Positions 1 through 12,880 of a stretch of 64,000 nt of DNA are shown here, piece by piece. The number at the start of each line of letters is the position of its first letter. Position 1 is the stretch's first letter. Both the position numbers and the translations under genes were made by a program. This DNA comes from Acestrorhynchus altus. Its lineage: Eukaryota > Chordata > Actinopteri > Characiformes > Acestrorhynchidae. Under the pieces are notes generated by a model. The model did not search any database. It was not told the origin of the DNA and saw nothing but the letters and a program-made list of their open reading frames with translations. The stretch lies in assembly GCA_034509495.1 (NCBI GenBank), contig CM067503.1, positions 5,282,633 through 5,346,632 of the forward strand, in the 5' to 3' direction.

Positions 1-3000
1 CCTTTTTCTCAAGCAGCATATTCTGTTGTTCCAACTAGGTCCTAGATTCATCAGTCTTATACACTCCTTTAAAAAAGTGATGCTGAATTTTGGAGAGAAT
101 ACAAGAAAAGTGTTCTTCTCTTTAATCACGTCCATGAAGGTCATATTTGAGCAGGTGCTGCAGCACAGTAGAACAGAGCATCAGAACTCCAGAGTCTGAT
201 AAATCTTCCAGAAGGTCTTTTGAGGTCTTGTCTTTCTAGCAATCCTACCAAAACTTGACTTCCACTATTCCTGTTGTCTTATTTTTTAATTTCATTGTTA
301 ACTGATGACACAGTTATCTTATACACATCTCCTGCTTGGTGGTCATTCGTAATTTTATTGTTCAGAGTGCTTCGCAGTTCCTCAGAGGAGCTCATGTATG
401 CTGATTATTGAGACAAGGTTTGAGGAGTGAGATTATTTATAAAGCTTTGACATTTGCATCAGCTGGCCTTTTCTAAGAATGGCGGTGAGACCTTTTTAAC
501 CTTTACTTAAGGGCTCAATTTCATTGGGTACCCAAAGTTTTGCATGATGCCCCTCCCCTTTTTCCAATCTAAAACTTTCCAGAGGTGCCCAAACACCTCC
601 ATGCTACAGTATATTGATATGCAATAGTTCTTTAACTGCACACAGGAGGCCCATTCTGTTTTCCACATTACAGTCTAGACTCAATACAAACAGTGCTTAG
701 GCATCAGGCATAATTCAAGACTTACATGGAATTCTGAAGGAAAAGCTGTTTAATTAATGGAAATTGTGACTCAAATGAGAAAACCCACAATCCCTTTGAG
801 AGGCAGAAAGATTTCAGACTTTCTAAATTTACCCCCATAGCCCCCCCTTTTTTAAGAGGATCTATAATAAGCATCATCACAGCAGGCTCGACAGATCCTT
901 GAATTGAAATGAAGTGGTATAAAAATAAAAAAAAAAAAGAACCAATGCAGCTGCTAATGAACCAGAAGCAGAATATAAGGAATCACTGTGGATAAACTGC
1001 TGCACAATGAAATATAGAATACATGATTTCCATCATCTTCAGAAGAACATGTGAACATCACTGAGAAGGAAGGGCCATTTTGAACAAAGTGTTTGAAGAA
1101 ATGCTGTGCAGCATCCAAGTCACTGCTGAATTAAAAAATGCTTTTTACAGTGTTTCCTGTGGCATTTCTAACAAAGAATATTGAAAAAACATGCGAACAC
1201 GTCTGAAGGTCAGAAGAAAGCCCACAGACCAAAATGCTTTGCTGGAATGTTTCTTAGTTATCTGAAAATGCCACAGGGTGTAAAGCTTTCTTTCAGTTAT
1301 GGATTGCCTTGGGTACCCTTCTGACAATGAGCAGCTCCTTACAGGCTAAATCAAAGGCTTTAAAAGCAGAAGGATTACGTCATTAGCTGGCTTTGCACGT
1401 TCTGTTTCTAATATTTCCAAATCTTACCTGAGAGTGCTGACACGCTCTTGAGGGCCTTCTCCACCAGTTCCTCTAAGCCTGAACGGAACCAGTTTAAGAA
1501 CCAGAGTTCTTTTGCTGGAAAAGGCCTGTTGGTGTCCTTGTGACGTGGTGCTTTTACTTTTGCCATTGCATGGATAAGGGTCTCCAAGGGTTGCCTTCCC
1601 TCAGACTTTCATTTCATTTCATTTCATTTCCACCCCACCTGACCCAACTAATTACAGCCTTCAGAACGTCTTGATGGGCTGGATGGAGTGTGTTAGATTT
1701 GGGTTGGAGTTGAGACCTGTAGGAAGTTAGCTCTCCTGGAGCAGGATTGGTGACCCCTGGCATAGAGGCTCAAATGGTTCTCTCTAGATACAGCTTTGCT
1801 TTGGCTTTACTTTGAAGATAGAACAACAGCAGACATCCCACCTCTCTTATGACGAGATTTTCCCACATGTTAGTTGTGACCGACATATCATATACAACAT
1901 CCTGATCATCAGGACATGCTAGTGAGAGAGAATAAGTGACGGACGTAGTGAGAGTGTGACACAGAGAGAATTCTGATTGGTGCTCAGTAGATCTCATTGT
2001 TCCCTGTGGGTTGGATTTGCATCCCATCCCATTACATCTCAGTGTCCTTTGTGGGGGAGATTCATTCTCAGGCCTCTATAAGCATAAACTTATATGGACC
2101 ATTTATGGACCAAAATGTCTGGGTGGAATGTTTTTTAGTTATTTGAAAATGTTACAGATTCCAAAGCTTCCACTGAGAGTTTTAATATAGCCAGGAAATC
2201 TTGCTGCATTAAATAATCCACAACAACCGGTAGCTCGTTTGGGAACGTTGAGTAATTTGACTGAACATTCACTCGTCTTCCTCCTGACTGTGGCTTCCTC
2301 TTGACAGGGCTGATTCACAGCAAACATCACAGTAATATGGGTCAGCAGAATTAAAGCTACCCAGTGACACGGTGCCAAGAAAGAAGGAGGTCAAATTCGA
2401 CACTGTTTCCGTGGCCTCTAGGATTAAGCTGTCAGAAGAAGGGTGAAGGATACAGCTGTCAATCCCCTGCAGTTTACTTAACTGTATTAAACACAGAATG
2501 TCAAAGAAAACTCCACCGTGACCAAGAACGGCATAAACGCATTCTCCTGGCATCTTCGGTGAAAGCTTCCAAACAAGTATAAACACTCGTTTATTGAGAT
2601 TAGAAACTGTCGTTTGATGTGTAAAATGGGTACAAATGCTCAGATGCAGTTTTACAACTCTATTTACAACCCTGTCATTTTTACAGGTGGGCTCATAAAC
2701 CAAAATTATGAGCTCTGTTTTATGGGCTGGTTTATGGCACAGTGACGGCTCATGGAAGCAGCATTTTGTATACAGCCAAGAAATATTGTTTATATATGGA
2801 GGAAGCAACTGATGTATTTGAGTCCCTCCGATGCCCACAAGTTTTGCACCACAGTTACAAGAGGCAGGAACTTTCTGGAGGTCTCACCACAAAGCCTTGT
2901 TAGATTGTTCCATTTGTGTGGCCGATAGGCTACTAAATATGACTATGGCTACTGAGGACTGTCCCCACCTTGGCTGCGGCCTAGACCTTTAAACACAGCT

Positions 3001-3180
3001 AATGAAACATTGTGCTTTTCCTCTGTCTGTCAGGCACTGCAGCTTTTCAAATCAGACACTACCAAGGACAGGCAATCGGAAGAGATGTAATTTGCATATC
3101 GTTCAAAACCATGTATATCTATTTTTGTTTGTTTTTAGTTTTCTTCACAATTCTAAGCCCACTGCTGCTTGTACAATGTA
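1..3180. other. Intergenic, mostly unrecognised
   Basis: No coding exon or RNA gene is recognisable. The open frames lack domains and splice context. A stretch near 1225-1300 is repeated in diverged form near 2105-2180 on the same strand, and 2600-2770 belongs to a dispersed family seen again near 10.44 and 41.95 kb. A short CATTT tandem run lies at 1611-1630. Confidence 0.6.
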
Positions 3181-3189
3181 TAAATAATT

Positions 3190-3835
3190 CTGGATGAGTT
3201 GTTGGATGTATCCGCAGGGGTGATGAGGACGAGTGCTGAACCATCTGGAGCTGAATGTTTCAAAGACGAAGGAACTAGTGGTGGATCTGAGGGGGTCAGA
3301 GTGGACACTGTAGAGGACTATAAGTATGGATGTATGAGTCTGTGGTTTTGAGTGCTATGCTCTATGCTGGGGCAGCAGGCTGGGACAGATTCAATGCCGG
3401 AGAGGAAGATGCTGTCTAAACCACAGGCCATTATGGACAATGACACTCATTCACTCTACCAAATAGTGAGGAGCACATTCAGTGCAAGAGGTCATTGTTA
3501 CCTACCAGTTACTCCATAACTCCTCCCTTAATGGGTGACCACTACAGACCACTATGTTTCACTTGTGCAATTTGCTCATTTTACTAATCTGTGAAATTGA
3601 TCCGGATGTTCATAGCCATTGGCTATAAGTGTTTTAACAAGTATATTCTGCTTATTCTGTTATTTTTTTGTTTTTATTATTCTATTTGCGCTATATTCTA
3701 TTCTATATTCTATTTCTATTTGTTTTTATATATTTTATTTATATTTTATATAGATGTGTGCAGCTGTAAGAATTTGCAATTTCCCTCTGAAATCAATCAA
3801 GTAATTCTGATTCTAAATCTGATTCTGATTCTGTT
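3190..3835 (+). mobile_element. LINE 3' end, decayed
   Basis: Conceptual translation near 3255-3295 gives LNVSKTKELVVDLRG, matching the C-terminal part of fish non-LTR reverse transcriptases, followed by many stops. The 3' end at about 3770-3832 has the typical tail: an 'ATTTCCCTCTGAAATCAAT' stretch followed by short GATTCT repeats. The copy is 5'-truncated and dead. I infer a Rex/CR1/L2-like LINE; the exact family is not resolved. Confidence 0.6.
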
Positions 3836-3986
3836 TTTTCTTTTGACAGCAATGATATATAAAAGTTTTTAAAAATGTCCAGACGGACTTCCCAGCCTGG
3901 CACCCAATTATTATTTCCTATTATTGACCATGGATAAGAAAATGTGGGTAAAAGATGGATGCAAGTTGAATCTATTTGTAAAAATG

Positions 3987-3990
<4 letters not shown>

Positions 3991-4046
<56 letters not shown>
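3991..4046. repeat. (TA)n microsatellite
   Basis: About 56 bp of uninterrupted TA. It creates meaningless Ile-Tyr frames on both strands. Confidence 0.95.
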
Positions 4047-4051
<5 letters not shown>

Positions 4052-4199
4052 TTTTAAAGTCACCTTAACACAATATAAGCACAGGTGCACTGAGGTAATC
4101 ACTGATATGCTTATCAGAAGTAATTGTAATACTTTGTAATTGTAATTGTAATAAAATGTCTGAATCAGTCCCATATATCTGGGTTTGGTACATCAGGAT

Positions 4200-5800
4200 C
4201 AGAGATGTAGTTTGAAGGTTTGTTGTGAAGCTGAAACAAAGAGGTAAGAAGCTGAGAAACAGTCATGTAAACACGAACGATGACCAGTTTTGGTATGTAA
4301 ACACACACTTTAGAAGGACATGGCCCTCTTTATTGCAAAAAAAATCATGTTGTTCTTGTAAGGGCTACAAATTGGTCTGTTTGCCTAATGTCTGAGGAGA
4401 TGGCCGAATTAGAGCAAACAGCCTCATCCCTGCAGTGACCACTAACTTCTGCATTATGGGACCAAAACAGCAGCCAGACATGTGTTGTTCATTAGAGTTG
4501 TCGTGGCAACAGACACTGTCCTGGGATGTAGCAAGCAGTCATTAAGAGCCAATATCCTCTCTCCCCCATTACCTTCCGATTAGTTTAAATGTAGTATCAT
4601 ACAAGGCCCTGTTATAGGAGTTCTTAGGCCAAACGTTCAGTTTAGGTTTTAAATAGAACCAGTGGAGGACATTGTGTGGTTCTTATGTTTAAGACAAGAT
4701 GAGCAATGGCTGCACAGTTAAATTAATGCAGTGTTGACCTTTGCATTAGTGATATTGAAGAGCCTGACCTTTCTTAAAAGTTCATGTTAAACATTCTGAA
4801 CAAGTCCAGCAGGCACTGGACATCAATTCGACATCAGAAAGATGTCAGACAAACGTTGAGTTTTAGTTGGAAATCTGGTTATTGGATTTCATTTTGGTTG
4901 GAAATCAAAGTCAAATATCTGTCAAAAGTGCACACTGGATTGACATCAAGCTCAAAGGCTTGAAAGACAGTGAATACCGGCGGGACATTAAAGTCACATA
5001 TCCATCAAAAACAGTGGATTGACATCAAGCTGAGACATTGACATAGGCATGGGAGGAGATTTGAAGTGGGAGGTGCGGGTGTACATTCTCAGCTCCAGCA
5101 ACCCTACAACCCACGGAATGGACATTGAATTTTAGATGGAAATCAATGTCACATAGCCATCAAAAAATCTGTTAGACATCCTCAATAATCCCTGTCAAAT
5201 TTACAGAGACCCTGACAGATCAAAGCAATATTTTGGGGGCATCAAGAAAACATGCTCTCAATTTGCAAATGCACGCTCTTTTACATTTCATTAGATGGTG
5301 CACGTGTTTTCCTAAACTCTGGACTCATTTTACAAAATTGTGTGATCACTTCAATCATGTCCTCATTTATCTAAACCCGCTCTTGTTTTATTTCTCCTAA
5401 AATAAAAAAAAATTGAGCATGAATTATATAAAACCCACTTTTTTATTAAATCATGCTCTCGTTTTATTAAAACGATCCATAAAATTGTGCTTCTTTATCA
5501 ATAATGGGACTTAAATCATCATAGGCAGGATGTCCTGAGCATCCTTTTCACTTTGACATATAATTATTCCAGGCTGGGTTGCTCGAGTTCCCACTATGTC
5601 GTCATGCACCAAACCCTGATGTTGATGTTAAACCCTGACTAGATCCATATTAAAATGTCTCAAAGGACTCAATCTGGCCAGTGTACCTGGGACAGGAACA
5701 GAAATAATGTTCCCATTAAATGACACGTTATAAGTTAACATAATAATATCGAGCAACATGCTCATTTGAGGCTCACACGGGTGCAGTGTAGGCTATGTGA
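4200..5800. other. Intergenic; degenerate repeat block 4.80-5.21 kb
   Basis: No gene is seen. Between about 4800 and 5210 the phrases 'GACATCAAGCT', 'GGAAATCAA' and 'GTCA(C/A)AT' recur at irregular spacing, which looks like a worn tandem or interspersed repeat. The rest is AT-rich and not recognised. Confidence 0.4.
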
Positions 5801-6135
5801 CTTCCAGGTGGGCATGGGCTCTGAGTGGGTTCGCACATGAGTTAATGCTGGGAACCAGTTGGACTTCCCTAATTGGTACCTTCAATACAGCCCAACTTAA
5901 CGTCATATGATTCCCTTCTAGAACCCATGTGCAGTGGCCAACCCAAATGGGGCCCATGTGTAACTCCTAGACTGCTGGGTATCTTTATATGGGGACAACA
6001 TGGTACTCATGGACAAATCTTTCTGGTTCCCAGTTGGTCTATCCATACAGGCCCCACATGGCCATGCTATCTGAGTCATCACCAATGTAAAGAAATCCAA
6101 GTTTCAAACCACTCCAATGACCAAACTGCTCTCCT
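5800..6135. repeat. Possible interspersed repeat rich in TGGGCCC-like motifs
   Basis: Repeated 'GGGCCCATGTG', 'CCCAGTTGG' and 'CCCACATGG' phrases recall a fish DNA-transposon fossil. Similar phrasing recurs at about 23315-23400 and 27170-27370. No terminal repeats could be fixed. Confidence 0.3.
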
Positions 6136-6236
6136 GTAAGACTCTGGAATATTAACATATTTGTCAAACTATTTTGTGCTACGAGGCTTCTGTAAGATGT
6201 TCAGATGCAATAATCCAGCCAATTAAACTGGAGCTT

Positions 6237-6555
6237 TGTCACGAATCTGTCTTGTCCCTCTAGTCTTTGTTTCGTTTATGTCCTCTGGTGCTTCTGAGCA
6301 CATGTCTTGTCTCCGCCCATTCCCAGCTGTGTTCCATTGGTAACCCTGCCCCGTCGTTATCATGTCCCAGGTGTAATCAATGTTCTGTGTGTATATAAGG
6401 CCCTTAGTCCCAGGCTGTCTTCGGTCTTCGTGACCACTCGTGTGGTTTACATGGCTGCTGTTAGTCTTGTTATTAGTAATCTTGTCAATAAATCATCAAC
6501 CCAGCGCGTACGTCCACCTCTACCTACCTCTGTAAGCCACAAACGTTACTTTAAT
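6237..6555 (+). mobile_element. Probable solo LTR (Gypsy-type)
   Basis: The segment starts with TGTCACG, contains a TATA box (TATATAAGG near 6391) and has an AATAAA about 100 bp downstream (near 6488). The pyrimidine-rich text between resembles fish Gypsy LTRs. No second LTR, primer-binding site or gag/pol is seen nearby, so a solo LTR left by recombination is inferred. The 3' boundary is uncertain. Confidence 0.5.
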
Positions 6556-6675
6556 GAACACTCAGTAAAAGGAGAATCTGAGGCAGAGTAGTAGGGTTGT
6601 AAAAGGTTATATGAACGTTTCAACAAAACTAAAGTCAATACTGCTTAAGAACAATATAACAAAAAATACCCATTA

Positions 6676-6895
6676 AATAAATTAAATGGCACAGGGGTGT
6701 TGCCTGCCTGTGCAGGGACCCTGGGCCCAGCTCTCAAGTGGGTTTGTTTGACAGTTGTTTAGGGAATCCCGTGCAGTTGTTTTTATTCTATCAACTGGGG
6801 GGTATTTTCCAAAACCATTGGGAGTTTCGGAATGCATTGGGGGTTATGGTACAAAGTTAAGGGCTCATTAAATGCCCCTGCCATTTAATTGGCCC
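6676..6895. mobile_element. Small palindromic MITE-like element
   Basis: The ends 'AATTAAATGGCACAGGGG' and 'GCCCCTGCCATTTAATT' are imperfect inverted repeats about 190 bp apart, as expected for a short non-autonomous DNA transposon. It has no coding capacity. Confidence 0.4.
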
Positions 6896-8500
6896 TGAAT
6901 TGATTCATTACACCTGTGATGAACTCTTCCCTGCACTGCACCAGTGTTTTATTGTTGTTGGACTGTTCATTTCCTGTTTGGTGAAAGAAGCCTTGAGTAC
7001 AAAATATGAACTACAGTCAACTTGACATGAGGTTATTTGTCCATATTGTGGAGCCCCAGTGTGAGCTGTGGGGAGGTAGAGCGTGGGCCTAGACGCAGCA
7101 TTAGAGTATGGACAGTATGAGTGCAGGTTGGTGTGTGTGTTTGAGGATGAAGAATGGGGGGAGGGGTGTTCTACTGGATGGGGAAATGTCTGCTTCCAAC
7201 AGTCTGACCCATAATCAGCAGACATACACTGGTCGGTCTCCGCTCGCCGATCCCTCTCTGGCCTTGAATCACACGGCAATTTGATAAATTAAAAAGTTAT
7301 TTTGGAGATTAGAGAGGAGCGCTTGTAATTAAATCCTTTATTCCCTGCATGCTCGCTTTGACATCTCCGCAGCTGAACAGCGACACAGACAGCACAGCCT
7401 CTGCATGAAAAATAAATAGAGAAATGAATACTTCACAACAAGCAAAAACAAACAGGAGAGAAGAATCTCTGCCAGGGCTGCAGCAAAACACGAGACACAC
7501 CGTGTTCTCCTGTTAGAACGTCACCTGCTTTGATGAATTACCAAAGACTCGGGGTGTGTAAATCTCCTTTAATGAAACATACTATGACAAATATTAAGAT
7601 TTATACATTCAAAGCTGAGCTAATGCTGGGTTGAGGTTGTGAGGTCACGTGTTGCTGGGCATTTGGTGTAGCTTAACCACTGACTGGGTCAGTTTTAGGG
7701 CCTCTGGTTAAATTGTTTCTTGTTCATGTTGACCCCTGGTGTGATTCACTTGGGCAAGGGGTGCAATTGATGTGGACCAAAGAGCAGGTGATCTCGGTCT
7801 GGTCCCAAGTAAACTGATCTGACCCCAATCTGACCAACTGTCAGGTGCAGTTCGCAAGTTTCAGCTAAATGGCTCCCAAACCAAGTGTGCTTTCGTACAT
7901 TTCTGGGTGAAATGGTGTGTGTATATATATATATATATATATATGTGAAATTTATCTTTTCTTTATACACACTGTGCCATCTTCATGCCAGAGCTCAGTT
8001 TTATGCCCCCTCTGTGGTGTGTGGGGGGAGATAGAGGGGAGCAGAGTAACAGAGCAGGTATTGCAGAGTGAGGTTCCCCCAAGATTGAAACAGCACGTTA
8101 TTTACAAATGTAATATAAACAATATTGTCCAGCCCGTGTCTTTCTATGGTAACATCCTGATATAGATATAAATTGATATATCAACCAGCCCTAATATCGC
8201 TAAGAACAAATGCCGTCCCTGCCATTGCTCTTTGTTAACTGTACAGAAATCTGCACTAGTCCTGGACACAGGGCCTTCTTTCTGCATTAACTTCCATTTA
8301 CTGACCAATAGTGAAGAAGAGTTTGGCTGTGGCCTTCTCCCAAACTTCATTTCTGAAAGTTACCGTAACCTTTACTCCAGTAACAGCACTAATGCTTAAA
8401 TTTGGAGGTGGATGCTACCATTATGTTGGCCAGGATTCGTTTTTATAATTTTTTTTTTATTCTAGAGATTCTAGAAAAAATAAAATGTCAGGAACTACTG
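6896..8500. other. Intergenic, nothing recognised
   Basis: Only a short TA microsatellite (7922-7944) stands out. The longest frame (minus strand, about 6908-7279) shows no domain and no splice context. Confidence 0.6.
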
Positions 8501-8509
8501 GAAGCAAGC

Positions 8510-8780
8510 TTGACAATGATAATAATCATAAAACACTTCCATGGTGTCGAGGAGAATGAAGACCTCCAGCACTAAGCTCTGGAGCAGTGGAACTGCATTC
8601 TCTGGAGTGACAGAGCTCCATCCAATACCTCTGGATTGAGTTCAAGTCACATTTCTGACCCAAAACAAATTTTCCAACATCAATACCTTACCTGACCTCA
8701 CAGTGCTCCAGTGGCAACAATCAAATTCTCACAGCAATGTTCCAGAATGTAGAGTAAAGAAAGGGGGTCTTAATTCCCTT
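8510..8780 (-). mobile_element. Tc1-derived MITE fragment (family A)
   Basis: Matches, in reverse orientation, the better-preserved copy at about 27.39-27.93 kb and the copy at the right edge. Shared landmarks are a 'CTCCATCCAATAC' stretch, 'GGAGCAGTGGAACTG' and 'CACAGCAATG(T/C)TCCA'. It is truncated at both ends. Confidence 0.6.
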
Positions 8781-8879
8781 GATTTCAGAATTTTCAGATA
8801 CTATCAGATGTGTCATCAGCAGTAAACATACCTCTTACACTTACATCCTTTTCAAGTCAAAACAACTTCAGTTCTTCAT

Positions 8880-9090
8880 GCCATGACACACCTTTACACC
8901 ACCTGCAACAGCATTTGGACCCCAAACCCTCATCATACCATACCAGAGATTTAGGAGATCCAGCTCTGTTTCTCTAACCTTCAGCTGTCGCGTGTCGAGC
9001 CTCTGCTCACAGCTTCACTCTTTTCTTGGCCGGCAGCAGTAGAACCTGATGTGGTCTTCAGCAGTTGCAGCCCATCCTCCTCAAGGTTGG
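8880..9090 (-). pseudogene. Tc1-like transposase remnant, left inverted arm
   Basis: On the minus strand this reads TTSGSTAAGQEKSEAVSRGS followed by a stop. It is the inverted counterpart of the plus-strand remnant at 9225-9440, separated from it by about 135 bp. Only a central piece of the transposase is left and it is not functional. Confidence 0.6.
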
Positions 9091-9224
9091 AGAATGCCTC
9101 ACCACAATTGTACAGCGTGGTGATCTTTGTTGTGGGAGCCTTCCTGTCTGCTCCAACAAGTCTGCCCACTCTCTGTTGACCTCTCTTAGGGAGGTGTTTG
9201 ACCAGCCTCTGTGTCAAGAATTAA

Positions 9225-9685
9225 GACGTCCAACCAAGAGGAGGATGGTTTACAACAGCAGAAGGACCACATCAGGTTCCACATCTGTCAGCCATGAACA
9301 GAAAGCTGAGGCTGCTGTGAGCAGAAGAGGCTCAACACTGGACAGCTGAAGACTGGAGAAACAGAGCCCGGTCTCCTGAATCTCACTTTTCACAATGTGA
9401 CACACACATGATAGGGTTGGAATCTGGTGTCCAATAGCATTCTTGTGTTAACAATCCAAGCTGGTGGAGGTGGTGGAAAGGTGGAGAGGTCTTTGTGCCC
9501 TTGAATACGAACCAATTATTACTAGCTCTGAAAATCCCAGTAGATCAGCAGTTCTGGCACCAACAGTCATGACAATCTGATGGTGAATGTTAAGGTTACC
9601 TGAAGCAGCTGGACTTCATCTGCACACACAACTGCATGAAAGACCGGATGTTCCTAATAAAGTGCTTGATGCATTGTGGCCTTAA
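9225..9685 (+). pseudogene. Tc1-like transposase remnant, right arm
   Basis: The plus strand carries TTSGSTSVSHEQKAEAAVSR, then stops, then a degenerate stretch ending near 9650-9665 in a 'TGTTCCTAATAAAGTGCTTG' sequence, which is the usual 3' end of a very common fish Tc1-like family. The open frame is broken by stops and indels. Confidence 0.65.
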
Positions 9686-9689
9686 CTGT

Positions 9690-12230
9690 ATTAGAAAGGA
9701 TGATGTTTTGTCTCAACCTAATAGCTCGTTCATTTAATTACAAAATAATTCCCAAGCCAAGTTGAAGCTCCCCTCGAAACCCATTTACCAAACGGATTGT
9801 GCGGCAAAGTCCATTCTGTGATTAATTTCAGATTTGCTAATTAGTTTATGCTGGAGTTGGAGCTGGCAAGATCATTTTTCACCCGTGTCAACACTTGTCT
9901 ACAAACTGGCTGACTCACTCTCCTCACCTTGGCATTCTGTTCATGTGACGGGAATACAGTGGGAGAGAAGATACGGGGAACTGGATGAATACAAAACACT
10001 ACCTCGCAAGTGTGCCTTAAAGATTAGGAGAACAATGACATAAAGCACAGCACAGATATTGCAGTACTCCAGAACGGTGACGCAGAAAAGCACTGCAGTG
10101 AGAGGAATGCGTCCAGACAGCCCCAGATAAATCCAGACGCCTTAACTGAGAAGATCATTTCCTTGAGTGTCACCTGTCATGACCTTATGCACCCCATCGT
10201 GTGGCATCTCCATTGAAACCCAGGGGTGTTTTTTATGAGCTGAGGTAAAGAGATTTAAAGAGTTTTAATGGGACACGGGACATTTATGAGACTGGCTCAC
10301 ACTGTAAATGAGTTGGACCTGTGTCAGATAAAGGACAATCACGAAGACAACACTGCCACCTGCTGGCCATTGTGAAGCTAAAGTCTATATTTCTGGTGTG
10401 CAGATGTTTTTATATATGAATATAATTATGTGACTTTGAGGTTCAAACTGCTCTGATCCAAATTTCCAAGCCTATTTACCACCCAGTTACCTCTGAATTA
10501 CCATTGTATCTTAATAAGGGTGGGACTGGGGACAAAAAATGATCAGCTTTACATCACCATGGCAGCGCACAGGAGATATACAGTATAACATAGCTTTTCA
10601 CGCTGTAACAAAATCTCTGTTATTGTTTTTGCAATAATTCTAAGGCTGAGTGATGTTCCCTTGATGGAGTGCGCTCACCTCCCCAGACTGGACATTAACT
10701 GATCTTTCCCTTCAGATGAGTGTTCAGTTCCAGCTTGGGTCAGCTGAGGGAGTCCAGTTTGTATTCAATGGAGCAGATAATGGAAGGAAGAGATACATTT
10801 CAGCCTAGTGTGGATTCCTGTTATAAGGAACCCGTATTCCCATTACAAGGGCGAGGTGATGAGAGTATTCTCCCAAATTCAGCATGTAATGCTGTAGCCA
10901 TTAATTAAAGAACAAAAACTGTTTGTGGGTTTTGGAATTGGCTCGTTTTCAGCTATGCTGGACACAACGTTTGAGGGTTCTTGGCTTGTCATTTCCATGT
11001 AGTGGTCTGATTTTTTTAATCCTGCTCCAGAAAGAATTCGTCCAGCTTCTGGATGCTTCAGACAAAAATCACAAGTCCAGCAAGGTAGACATTTTGACCC
11101 ATAAGTCTGCCTTTAATCGGCTCAATGTGGCATCTTTGCCTTTTAATAACACACCACAAGATATTTTGAAGGGACCCTGAATTCTAATTGCAGACCTCTA
11201 CTTTCATACATTTCAACTAAACACAGTTTTCTATTGCAGGGTCCCAACTGCAGTGTCCTTAACAAAAATGAGAGAACGGTAATAATATTAGAATTACTGC
11301 ATTTTTTTTTTTGTTATTTCTATGACATTCTATAAAAGAGCATGTCTACGTACAGCATAAAAAAATATATTAAATAACTAAAATACTAAAAAGAATGTAT
11401 AATATGTTATAGGAAAGTAAATGAGGACTTTTGTTTGACTTGTGTAACTCAGTCTTCATCATTGTTGTACCATCGGCTTCACCGTGAAACTCTTCTTATT
11501 TAAGTCACGTAGGTTATTTTACGGATGTTAGAATCATTTGGCCACTTCCCTTCATTTTCGGTTTGTGAGAAAAAGGGTGTGGAAGGAGAGAAGACAGTCA
11601 CACCTACTGCTTTGTCAGTTCACAAGCTTCAACCTGTGCCTTATTCATCAGGCAGCCCAGCCAGAAGACGAAGGTACCGTATCTGACCTCAGACTGATCA
11701 GCTGCATAATGATTTGTGTTGTATTTAAACTCCAGCTGTTGTATAATATGACTGGAACCCTCAGGTCACACTTCTGTTCAGTTGTTTTAGTTTTAGTTTA
11801 CATTTACATGCTTTTGTCGAGTTTGGTGGTGATTTGAGTGATAATACACAGCTTGGCAGGTTTACAGATTCTGCCCGTAAGTCCAGCGTTAGATTGCTTC
11901 AGTTTGACGGTGGTGGCTCTGAGACCTGAAGTTTGATTTGCTCCCAAAAAACTGAAAACTGAACATCTGAAAATGTTTTCAAGCTCTGTGATTGAGAAAC
12001 TGCGTGGAATTTCTCCTCTGATTGATTGTTGATAATAAGTGTGAATAATTGATCACCGTTACAGTCAACATGTAAACTGCTGGTCGAAACTTTTCCATAT
12101 GTGGAGCCTTTTACTGCTGTTCTTTTATCCTTAAATGAATTTCCACCCCACATGATAATAATCACAAGATGTATTTTGGAGGAATGAAATGCACCAAAAA
12201 AAAAAAAAAAAAAAAGCAAACCGATGCTTG
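9690..12230. other. Intergenic, nothing recognised
   Basis: AT-rich DNA with short open frames lacking domains. A piece near 10440-10500 shares its text ('CCAAGCCTATTTACCACCC') with 41.99-42.03 kb and, more weakly, 2.63-2.68 kb. Confidence 0.55.
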
Positions 12231-12234
12231 ACAA

Positions 12235-12300
12235 GAGTGAAGTGTACTTAACTCCCCAGCTGTGCACAGCGCAGTGGGTCAATGTGCACATTTACATTCA
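12235..12300 (+). repeat. SINE tail fragment
   Basis: The phrase 'ACTTAACTCCCCA' followed by 'TGTGCACA' also occurs in the SINE at 13.55-13.70 kb ('ACTTAACTCCCCAAATATGC'). I read it as a truncated copy of the same tRNA-derived family. Confidence 0.4.
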
Positions 12301-12689
12301 GAACGTGACACTGAATTGAGAGACTTCCTGGGTTTTTCTAGGCTACCTACAGTTTCTTTCTCCTGTCCACAACTCGAGTTTCCAATAAACTCAACATAAT
12401 CTTGAACTTTGACCAACATCATGATGATCATCATGATCTGGCTGTGGCCTTGGGCGAAGGCTTGTGCGTTTAATCACAGCGTTCACCTGCTCAGCAGCTC
12501 TAGTCTGGACTCAGTCCATGTTTCTGAGCATCTACTTAACAGCATGGAATCTACTTTGTAGACTTCTTTCACCCTGAAACACAATACGATATAGGCTAGT
12601 GTCTCAAATATGAGGTGAGTGAACTTAAGATCAGAATATTTGGGTGCCTTTCAGAGAGTACTGAGAGCTCTTTTTACTGGAGAACATGG

Positions 12690-12880
12690 GTTTGGTTCCC
12701 CCTTTACAAAGTGTTTTTTGGGGGTTCTTGGGGGACAAAAAGCAATGACATCATAGAAATGGTTTGGTGTGTGGTTAAAACCCTCTAGGGATTAGTGGAA
12801 ACACTTGTAGACACTTGGTTCTATATAGGAACCAAAGGGTTCTACTGTTATGTGTTGAAGAACCCATTTTTTGTAGTATA
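12690..12880. repeat. Palindromic MITE-like repeat
   Basis: Contains 'TTCTATATAGGAACC' and 'AAGGGTTCT', a text common in short palindromic fish MITEs. Related text ('TTCTATATAGTACT', 'TACTATATAGAA') recurs at 26795-26905. Confidence 0.4.

Noticed and set aside
7922..7944. Ile-Tyr-rich frames over TA runs here and at 4.0, 17.0, 19.7 and 48.6 kb
   Set aside because: Produced by microsatellites.
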